Made by a program: the position numbers and the translations under genes. Of a stretch of DNA of 64,000 nucleotides, positions 44,706 through 51,592 are shown one piece after another. The stretch is from Betaproteobacteria bacterium UBA2592 (GTDB lineage Bacteria > Pseudomonadota > Gammaproteobacteria > Burkholderiales > Rhodocyclaceae), in NCBI GenBank assembly GCA_002340095.1, contig DDKS01000067.1:1-64000 (forward strand), given 5' to 3'. The notes beneath the pieces are model-generated. The model saw only the letters and a list, made by a program, of their open reading frames with translations. It had not been told where the DNA came from and ran no database searches. Within the stretch, counting starts at the first letter, position 1; every line of letters begins with the position of its first letter.

Positions 44706-45197
44706 ATGAAAATGAACCTGGAAATACGCGAATTCGTCGAATCAGACCGTGCGCACCTGCGGAAGCTCTATGTCGCCTCCCGGGCCGCTGCGTTTCCGTG
44801 GCTGCCCCCCTCACGGCTTCGACTGGAGGATTTTGACCGGGATACCCGGGAAGAGCGGGTCATCGTGGCACTCCTGGGGGCAACCCCGGCAGGCTTCGCA
44901 TCCATCTGGGAGCCGGACCACTTCCTGCACAATCTTTTCGTTCACCCGGATCATTTCCGCAAGGGGATTGGCAGAGCCCTGATCGGGCACTGCATGCCTT
45001 GCTTCGGGGGGCATGCAGCCCTGAAGTGCCTCAAGTCGAACGCCGGTGCCCATGCCTTTTATCTTCACCTGGGGTGGCGCGTGGCCGAATCTGGCGAATC
45101 GCCGGAGGGCCCGTATTTCCTGATGACGATCGGGCGCCCTCCGCATCAGGAACCCCGCCACCGGCAGCAACCCGTTGAACCTAAAAACCTTATTTGA
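44706..45197 (+). CDS. GNAT family N-acetyltransferase, tail altered by IS end
   Basis: A 163-residue GNAT protein. The acetyl-CoA-binding motif A is FVHPDHFRKGIGRALIG, preceded by the strand HFLHNLF and followed by AHAFYLHLGWRV. The substrate is unknown. There is no clear ribosome site; the start could be 44706 or 44712. The last six codons (PKNLI and stop) are encoded by the left end of the IS1380-type element at 45180, so the original C-terminus has been replaced by a short chance extension. Confidence 0.8.
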   Translation: MKMNLEIREFVESDRAHLRKLYVASRAAAFPWLPPSRLRLEDFDRDTREERVIVALLGATPAGFASIWEPDHFLHNLFVHPDHFRKGIGRALIGHCMPCFGGHAALKCLKSNAGAHAFYLHLGWRVAESGESPEGPYFLMTIGRPPHQEPRHRQQPVEPKNLI

Positions 45198-46109
45198 CAT
45201 GGTGCAATCTGCCGGGAAATGAGGCAGGGTGCGGGTTTTGTGACGTTTGAGGGAGTCACCCAATGGGTGAGTCGATGATGACGGCGCTGGAAGCGCGTGA
45301 CCAACCCTATCTCTTCAAGCTCAAGCTCTCGAAGAACGTCAAGCGCCACATCGGACGCATCTTCCGGGAAGCCGGCTGGAGCGATGCCGGCCAAGGCTGG
45401 GAGGGCAAGGATGGCGAGCTCTTGCTGACCGGCTGGGAAGCGAAGCGCCGGGTCGTCGTGCTGCGCCGTGCGCTCAAGGGCGAGGTCATGATGGCGGGGG
45501 AGGATGACGGCCAGCCATGGCTGGGGTTCATCGAGGCAGATCGCAAGGCCGGCAAGCAAATTACCGGCTACGAATATGCGGTGTTGGTCACCAACACCGA
45601 CTACGAGATCCTCTCCCTCGGACAGCTTTACCGGGATCGCGCCGACGCGGAGAACGCCTTCGACGAGTTGAAAAACCAGTGGGGCTGGGGCGGCTTCACC
45701 ACCCATGACCTGCATCGCTGCCAGTTGGCCGCCCGAACCGTGGCGCTCGTCTACAACTGGTGGAGCCTCTTCGTTCGTCTGGCCAACCCCGAATCGCGCC
45801 TCGAAGCCATCACCAGCCGTCCCTGGCTGATGGCCTCGGTGGGCCGCCGGACGGAGCATGCCGGACAGACGACGATTATCCTGACCGGCCTGCACGCCCA
45901 TTTCGAGAAGGCCCGGGCAGCCCTGATGCGAGTCTCCACCTTGCTTCAGGGCTGGAGCGCCCAGGCTGCGGAGCAGTTGGCCACCACCACCGTCTGGCTT
46001 CGCGTCTGCGATCATCTCAAGCGCCTCCTGGCAACCATCGGCCCCCCGCCAACCCATCGTTTGCTCGAAAATCATGCAAACGGAAGCGGTTAACTACGGT
46101 TTTTTTAGG
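45180..46109 (+). mobile_element. internally deleted IS1380-family element
   Basis: The element is bounded by related inverted ends: CCTAAAAACC at the left (45180) and the complement of CCTAAAAAAACC at the right (ending 46109). It contains only the C-terminal part of an IS1380-type transposase. The join is near 45255-45270, where the leader sequence passes straight into the middle of the gene. The bases outside the two ends do not match each other, so no target duplication is visible; this fits later rearrangement on at least one side. It is 930 bases long, roughly half a normal IS1380. Confidence 0.7.
45263..46093 (+). pseudogene. IS1380-family transposase, N-terminal part missing
   Basis: The 276-codon open stretch encodes the C-terminal part of an IS1380 DDE transposase: EARDQPYLFKLKLS near its start, YAVLVTNTDYEI, LGQLYRDRADAENAFDELKNQ with the final catalytic acid region, and the helical tail. 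The N-terminal domain and the first catalytic Asp segment, about 180-200 residues, are absent. It should not be active. It might still be moved by an intact related element elsewhere if the ends are recognised. Confidence 0.85.
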
Positions 46110-46110
46110 A

Positions 46111-46292
46111 TGAAATGCGCTTCTTGACGTTGATGGCCGATTACAACCGCTGGATGAACGAGAAACTCTATGCGGTCTGCGCGCAAATGTCAGACGAGAC
46201 ACGAAAACGTGATCTCGGTGCCTGCTTCCGCTCTATCAGGCCGTCCTGCTAGTTCGCCCGGCGCACCCCAGAGGTCTGCAGGGCGGCACGCG
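46111..46292 (+). repeat. scrambled partial copy of the DinB and PNPOx genes
   Basis: Bases 46111-46236 copy 43431-43556 (5' part of the DinB gene) with three mismatches. Bases about 46239-46292 copy 43995-44048 (the 3' end of the PNPOx gene, including its stop). The 438 bases between are missing in this copy. The copy starts one base after the right end of the IS1380 element. Both gene fragments are non-functional. The rest of the gap up to the tRNA terminator (46293-46417) has A-rich and GC-rich runs and no feature I can name. Confidence 0.9.
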
Positions 46293-46417
46293 GCTTCGAT
46301 GCCCTCGGCATTTATGCCAGAAAACGTGGAAAAACACCGGGAAATACGGCTTTTTCGTAAAAAAGGCAAAAAACCGAGGAAGGCCACGCCCCCGGGCGCG
46401 CTGCGGCGCAGTGCCGC

Positions 46418-46450
46418 AAAAAAAGGCCAGATCCGGAGATCTGGCCTTTT
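46418..46450 (-). terminator. rho-independent terminator after tRNA-Pro
   Basis: A nine-base-pair stem (GGCCAGATC / GATCTGGCC) with a four-base loop, followed on the minus strand by a run of seven T. It lies 13 bases after the tRNA 3' end. Confidence 0.92.
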
Positions 46451-46462
46451 GTCTGAATCAAA

Positions 46463-46539
46463 TGGTCGGGGCGGCGGGATTCGAACTCGCGACCCCTTGC
46501 ACCCCATGCAAGTGCGCTACCAGGCTGCGCCACGCCCCG
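46463..46539 (-). tRNA. tRNA-Pro(GGG)
   Basis: A 77-base tRNA including an encoded CCA. The acceptor stem is CGGGGCG / CGCCCCG with discriminator A, typical of proline. The anticodon stem is CTTGC / GCAAG and the loop ATGGGGT gives anticodon GGG. The T arm has GAGTTCGAATC. Confidence 0.97.
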
Positions 46540-46616
46540 ACGAGCTGCGCATTATATAGACTTCAATGGCGGTGCGCAAGCCTTTTCTGCATTGTTCCCT
46601 GTTCCTTTTGCGCCCT

Positions 46617-46889
46617 TCAGCCGCCCTGGTCCTCGATCCCGTACTTTTTCTCCAGCCGGCGCATGGCGAGCGCATAGCAGCCGACCACCAGCACGTAGAT
46701 GATCAGGCTGCCCTGGGCCGCCATGTAGAACCCCAGGGGAAAGCCGAAGAAGGAAAAGCCGTTGAGGCTGTCGGCAAAGTAGCTGGCCACGTAGGTCACC
46801 AGCACCCAGATCAGCAGCAGGGCCAGGGTCAGCTGCCGGTTGCGCAGCCAGTAACGCTGCTTCCGCTGTTCGAGCTCAGGGGTTTTCAT
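46617..46889 (-). CDS. DUF4212 symporter small subunit
   Basis: A 90-residue protein with two membrane helices (about 21-42 and 55-76) and charged ends; it starts with a basic RKQRYWLRNRQLT stretch. It matches the DUF4212 family found beside the large symporter of the VC_2705 type, and is regarded as its small subunit. Its ATG overlaps the symporter stop (ATGA), the last gene of the acs-linked run. Monocarboxylate (acetate-like) uptake is the likely role of the pair. Confidence 0.9.
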   Translation of the reverse strand: MKTPELEQRKQRYWLRNRQLTLALLLIWVLVTYVASYFADSLNGFSFFGFPLGFYMAAQGSLIIYVLVVGCYALAMRRLEKKYGIEDQGG

Positions 46890-48916
46890 AGGGCCGGATA
46901 CCGCACGCTTTCGACGAATTCCTGGATTTCCCGGGACGGGGGCGGGGTCAGCAGGCTGACCACCAGGATGACCAGCATGCCCGTGCCCACGCCCCAGACA
47001 CCGGCGGCGATGGACTGGATGCCGAACCAGGGCTCCATGCGCAGGTCATGCAGGCCCAGCCAGGCGATGTGGTCCACCTCGAGCCGGACGATGTAGTAGA
47101 GACAGACCAGCCCCCCGACGAGCATCCCGGCGATGGCCCCCTGCTTGTTGGCGCGTTTCCAGAAGATGCCCAGCACCAGGGCCGGGAAGAAGGCCGAAGC
47201 CGCCAGGGAGAAGGCCCAGGCCACCATGTAGAGGATGGTGCCGGGCTTCTGGGCCGCCACCGTGGCCGCCAGCACCGCCACCACCAGGAGCAGGGACTTG
47301 GAAATCACCAGGCGCCACTGGGTCGAGGCATCGGGACGGATGATGCGGTAATAAACGTCGTGGGATAGGGCGCTGGTGATGGTGAGCAAGAGGCCGTCGG
47401 CGGTGGACAAGGCCGCGGCCAGACCACCGGCCGCCACCAGGCCGGAAATGACGTAGGGCATGCCGGCGATTTCGGGCATGGCCAGCACGATCACGTCCGG
47501 GTTGAGGCTGAGTTCGGCCAGTTGCAGGCGGCCATCCCCGTTGATGTCCTCGATGCTCACCAGCCCCACTCGGCTCCAGGCCGAGAACCAGGCGGGCAGC
47601 TTGTCGAGCTCCAGGTTGACCAGGTGGGTGTAGATCTCGAACTTGGCGAACACGGCGTAGGCCGGGGCCGTGAGGTAGAGGAGCATGATGAACAGCAGGG
47701 ACCAGAACACCGATTCCCGGGCCTGCCCCACCGTGGGCGTGGTGTAGTAGCGGATCAGCACGTGCGGCAGCGCCGCGGTCCCGATGGTGAGGCAGAACAC
47801 CAGGGCGAGGAAATTGATCCTGGCCTGATCCCGCTCCTGCTCCGTGTCCCCCGGGTAGGCCTGGGCATGGGGCCTGGGTGCCCGGGCCTTTTCCTCGGCC
47901 AGGCGCATTTCCTCGAGCCAGCGTTCCCGCGCCAGTTCCGGCGTGGCCGGCAGATCCCGCCGCTGGCGCTCCAGGGCGATGATGTCCCGGGCATGGGCGT
48001 CGCTGTCCTTCAGGGCGTTGATGCGCCGGGTGATGGCATCCCGCTCTTCCTGCAGGGATACGGGCAGTCGCTCAATCTTTTCCCGGAAGGTGGCGGCCCG
48101 GGCGGCATACTGCTCCCGGGCCGCCACCTCGCCGGGCCGGACAAACAGCTCCTGCTCCACCTCGCCCACCTGGGCCAGCACCTGGCCGTACATCACCTGG
48201 GGCACGGGCACGCCGGTGTTCTGGTAGGAGAGGATGGCCACGGGCACCACGTAGGCCACGATCAGGATCACGTACTGGGCCACCTGGGTCCAGGTCACGG
48301 CGCGCATACCCCCCAGGAAGGAGCAGACCAGGATGCCGGCCAGGCCGACAAACACCCCCACCTCGAACTGCAGGCCGACAAAACGGCTGGTGATCAGGCC
48401 CACCCCATAGATCTGGGCCACCACATAGACGAAGGAGCAGAGGATGGCGGCGCCCACCCCCACCAGCCGGGCGCCATTGCCGCCATAACGGGCGCCGAGG
48501 AAGTCGGGAATGGTGTACTGGCCGAAACGGCGCAGGTAGGGCGCGAGCAGCAGGGCCACCAGCACGAAGCCACCGGTCCAGCCAAGCACGTAGGCCAGCC
48601 CCTGATAACCGGCCAGATACAAGGTGCCCGCCAGACCGATGAAGGAGGCTGCGCTCATCCAGTCGGCCCCGGTGGCCATGCCGTTGAAGATGGCCGGCAC
48701 CCGGCGCCCGGCCACGTAATACTCGGACACGTCGGCGGTGCGGCTCAGGACGCCGATGGCGGCATAAAGGAAGATGGTGAAGAACAAGAATACATAGCCG
48801 ATCCAGCGCGCCGGCATGCCCTGGTACTCCAAAAAGGCCAGGGTGCCGATCAGGGCCAGGAAACCGCAGGTATACCAGCTGTAGTAGCGGCGCAACTGCT
48901 GGGAGAAGGTGCTCAC
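46886..48916 (-). CDS. sodium:solute symporter, VC_2705/ActP-like
   Basis: A 676-residue symporter with about thirteen helices. SSS-family motifs include GADWMSAASFIGLAG and the Ala/Ser-rich AAALSTADGLLLTITSALSHD. Two additions stand out: a charged, coiled insertion of about 115 residues between helices (about 240-355, Glu/Arg-rich), and an EF-hand-type loop DINGDGRLQLAE (about 455-466) just before a later helix. The insertion is seen in the VC_2705 subgroup as I recall it. The start is GTG directly after the exonuclease-like stop. Likely substrate is acetate or a related short monocarboxylate, inferred from linkage to acs. Confidence 0.88.
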   Translation of the reverse strand: MSTFSQQLRRYYSWYTCGFLALIGTLAFLEYQGMPARWIGYVFLFFTIFLYAAIGVLSRTADVSEYYVAGRRVPAIFNGMATGADWMSAASFIGLAGTLYLAGYQGLAYVLGWTGGFVLVALLLAPYLRRFGQYTIPDFLGARYGGNGARLVGVGAAILCSFVYVVAQIYGVGLITSRFVGLQFEVGVFVGLAGILVCSFLGGMRAVTWTQVAQYVILIVAYVVPVAILSYQNTGVPVPQVMYGQVLAQVGEVEQELFVRPGEVAAREQYAARAATFREKIERLPVSLQEERDAITRRINALKDSDAHARDIIALERQRRDLPATPELARERWLEEMRLAEEKARAPRPHAQAYPGDTEQERDQARINFLALVFCLTIGTAALPHVLIRYYTTPTVGQARESVFWSLLFIMLLYLTAPAYAVFAKFEIYTHLVNLELDKLPAWFSAWSRVGLVSIEDINGDGRLQLAELSLNPDVIVLAMPEIAGMPYVISGLVAAGGLAAALSTADGLLLTITSALSHDVYYRIIRPDASTQWRLVISKSLLLVVAVLAATVAAQKPGTILYMVAWAFSLAASAFFPALVLGIFWKRANKQGAIAGMLVGGLVCLYYIVRLEVDHIAWLGLHDLRMEPWFGIQSIAAGVWGVGTGMLVILVVSLLTPPPSREIQEFVESVRYPAL

Positions 48917-49549
48917 TCAGGACTCCCCGTGCAACCAGCGGCGCGCCCTGACCTGCTCCTGCAGCGCTGCCGGCGTCTCGATGCCCCGGGTGCGGGCAGC
49001 ATTGAGCAGCCGCTGCAGCAGGCGGGCCAGCAGCAGGGCATCCTGCATCGGATCCCGCACAGCTTCGGGTCCCAGGCCTGCCTGCTCGAGCCAATGGTCC
49101 AGAGTGGCATCCGGCAGCGCTGCCTCCCGGTGGATTTCCGGCAGCAGCACCGCCAGGTCCAGCCACATGGAGCGGAACTCCAAGTCCAGGCTGGCTTCCA
49201 GGGCCTGCTCCAGAAACGGGCGCAGGAAAGGCAGCTGGAAGCCGACCAAGGGGGCCTTGCCGACGAACTCCAGCCAGGCAAGCCAGGCTTCCGGGTCAGG
49301 CTGGCCGGGTTCAATCCAGAAGGCATCGTCCGGGCGGATGCGGCCGTGGGTGAGCCCTACTGCCGCCAGGGAGCGGATGGCATGGCTCTGGGGGTCCAAC
49401 CCGTCGGTCTTCAGGGACAGCACCACATAGCGGGTCTGGTAGTGGGCCTGCCCCAGGGAGGGCGGTGCCAGGGCCTGCCAGGCCTGCAGACGCTGCTGCT
49501 GCGGGATGGACAGGAGTGGCGCGTTTTTTCCGAAGAAGCGCATGGGCAT
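48917..49549 (-). CDS. DnaQ-like exonuclease fold protein without catalytic acids
   Basis: A 210-residue protein with the DEDD exonuclease fold. Where active enzymes read D-x-E-T-T-G-L, this one has LSLKTDGL, so the first Asp and Glu are Ser and Lys. The second motif (normally HN-x-x-FD) reads GFQLPFL, again without Asp. The last part (RDPMQDALLLARLL) keeps the usual helix and its Asp. It is therefore probably catalytically dead and may act as a binding partner. It lies between the DUF294 protein (3-base gap) and the symporter (no gap), a position it shares with exonuclease-like genes in related acetate operons as far as I recall. Confidence 0.75.
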   Translation of the reverse strand: MPMRFFGKNAPLLSIPQQQRLQAWQALAPPSLGQAHYQTRYVVLSLKTDGLDPQSHAIRSLAAVGLTHGRIRPDDAFWIEPGQPDPEAWLAWLEFVGKAPLVGFQLPFLRPFLEQALEASLDLEFRSMWLDLAVLLPEIHREAALPDATLDHWLEQAGLGPEAVRDPMQDALLLARLLQRLLNAARTRGIETPAALQEQVRARRWLHGES

Positions 49550-49552
49550 GGC

Positions 49553-51499
49553 TCATCCTGCCTGGAAATCCAGCCGCAGCTTCTGCTGCAGCTTCCTCGC
49601 CTGGCGGAAGGCTTCCTTGAGGATGCGCCGGTCCAGTTCATTGAGGCGATCCGGGTAGATCAGGTTGTGCCCCTGCCCCCCCTCCACGCCGTCGAGCTGC
49701 TGCTGGCGCAGGCGCAGGAGCTGGATGTAGTTGAAGGCCTCGATGATGCCGCCCATCTCCTCCTCGTTGAAGGAAAGCCGGGCCGCCGCCTGACGCAGGC
49801 GCAGTACCGTGTTGGTCTGATAGACACCGGCAGCGAGGGCGTAGATGCGGGCCCCATCCACGAACAGGCGGGCACCGTATTTTTTCAGGTCGATGGCGCC
49901 CGGATGGTCGGCTTCCAGATCGGTGACAAAATCGCGGATCATCCCCAGGGGCGGATGCACGGACAGGGCATTGACCGTCATGGCGCGCAGGAAGATCGGG
50001 CTTTCCGCCGCATGGGCGAGCAGCATGTGGCGCAACCGGCTGGCCAGATGGGTCTGGCCATAGAGGGGGCGGAAATCGAAGAAGATGGAAGCGTTGAGCA
50101 GGGCCTCCGGCTGGGGCCGGCGCATCCATTCGGCAAACAGCTCCTGCCATTCCTCCAGGGTCAGGCACCACTGGGGATTGCTGGCCATGATGTTGCCCTT
50201 GCACAAGGGAAAGCCGCAGCGATCCAGATCCGCATTCACGGCCCGGGCAAATTCGAGCAGGCGCATCTTCAGCATTTCCCGGTCGCTGAAGTCGTCGCAG
50301 ACGAAGATGATGCCGTTGTCCTGGTCAGTACTGAAAGTCTGCTCGTCTCGGCCCTCGGAACCAAAGGCCAGCCAGCACCAGTCGATGCCGTAGAGGTCGT
50401 GGTGATCCAGATTCAGTTCGAGGATGCGGCGGGTGAGTGCGTCATTGAGGGTGGAAATGAACTGGGTGAGCTGCTCGGCCCCCACCCCCTGGGCCAACAT
50501 GTTGAAGGCCAGCTTGCGGATGTCCCGGGCCGCCTGCTGCAGCGCTTCCACATCGGGAGCCCGCTCGATGGCCTGACGGATCTGGGTGAGGCCGATGCGC
50601 TGCAGGGCAAACAGATCCCGCTCCGAAACCACGCCGCACAGGCGCCCTTCGCCGTCGACGACCAGCACATGGCGGATGCCCCGGCTGGCCATGGCCAGCA
50701 TCGCATCGTAGGCACTGGCATGCTCCCCGAGGCAGCAGGGGTCGGGAGTCATCACCTGGGCGGTGGGCACATCCAGGGAAGTACCCGCCAGCACCACCCG
50801 GTCGAGCAGGTCCGCCCGGGTCAGGATGCCCACGGGCCGGTGCGCCTCGTCCACCACGGCGACGGACCCCACATGGCTGCGGGACATGGTCTCCAGCGCC
50901 TGGCGCAGGGGAGTGTCGCGGCCCACCTGGACCGGATCGCGCGAACCGACCTGGGCCAGCGGCGAATTGAGGGTCTGCTGGTCACTGGCCTGCTGGGCGA
51001 ACAGGAGCTGCAACTGCTGGCGCGACTGGTTGAGCAAGGTGGCGATGTAGCGGGTGCAGAAGGCATTGAACTCTGGGCTCATCTCCATCAAGTCGAGCAC
51101 ATCGTCGGCCTGCAGCACAAAGCAGTAAACATCGGTGGCTGCCACATAGCGGTTGGTGGAAGGCCGCTGGGCCGTCACCGCGCCGAGGGGAAAACATTCC
51201 CCCACCCCCAGGGCCAGCACCGCGTGGCCGGCCAGCCCCGTCTCCCCCGCATCCAGGGACTGTACCTTACCCTGCTCGATGATGTAGAGATTCCGGGCCA
51301 CGCCCTCCCCCGGACCGGTGATTTCGGCCCCCCTGGGGTAGAAGACGGAGGCGGCCCGCTCGGCCAGATAGTCCAGCGCCCGGGTTTCCATGCGCTGGAA
51401 TGGCAGATGACGTTTCAGGAAACCCTGGGTGATCCTGGCCACCCTTTGTTGTCCCTGAACACCGGGCCCTGCCACCGGGCCCTGCTGTTCCCCGATCAA
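49553..51499 (-). CDS. cNMP-binding / CBS pair / DUF294 nucleotidyltransferase-like protein
   Basis: A 648-residue soluble protein. Domains in order: cyclic-nucleotide-binding-like barrel (about 40-155), two CBS domains (about 170-300), a DUF294 nucleotidyltransferase domain (about 310-450) with the GlnD-like motif FGSEGRDEQTFSTDQDNG (about 380-397, G-S and D-x-D-type residues kept), and the DUF294 C-terminal helical domain (about 485-640). It could transfer a nucleotide to a partner protein under control of adenylates and another nucleotide; no target is known. The start is TTG at 51499, supported by AGGAG seven bases upstream. It follows the PAS/exonuclease gene by 93 bases. Confidence 0.88.
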   Translation of the reverse strand: MIGEQQGPVAGPGVQGQQRVARITQGFLKRHLPFQRMETRALDYLAERAASVFYPRGAEITGPGEGVARNLYIIEQGKVQSLDAGETGLAGHAVLALGVGECFPLGAVTAQRPSTNRYVAATDVYCFVLQADDVLDLMEMSPEFNAFCTRYIATLLNQSRQQLQLLFAQQASDQQTLNSPLAQVGSRDPVQVGRDTPLRQALETMSRSHVGSVAVVDEAHRPVGILTRADLLDRVVLAGTSLDVPTAQVMTPDPCCLGEHASAYDAMLAMASRGIRHVLVVDGEGRLCGVVSERDLFALQRIGLTQIRQAIERAPDVEALQQAARDIRKLAFNMLAQGVGAEQLTQFISTLNDALTRRILELNLDHHDLYGIDWCWLAFGSEGRDEQTFSTDQDNGIIFVCDDFSDREMLKMRLLEFARAVNADLDRCGFPLCKGNIMASNPQWCLTLEEWQELFAEWMRRPQPEALLNASIFFDFRPLYGQTHLASRLRHMLLAHAAESPIFLRAMTVNALSVHPPLGMIRDFVTDLEADHPGAIDLKKYGARLFVDGARIYALAAGVYQTNTVLRLRQAAARLSFNEEEMGGIIEAFNYIQLLRLRQQQLDGVEGGQGHNLIYPDRLNELDRRILKEAFRQARKLQQKLRLDFQAG

Positions 51500-51592
51500 G
51501 ACGATTCTCCTGGTGAATTAAAGCGTTGGGGCTTGCATTTTATGTGCTGGCGGCCCAGGCGGGCAGATGCTCACCCGCACCGGGGCCGCGCG

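Noticed and set aside
46293..46417. Possible small RNA or third gene fragment before the tRNA-Pro terminator
   Set aside because: A-rich runs and a GC-rich stretch, but no promoter, no stable isolated hairpin and no similarity seen to other parts of the window.
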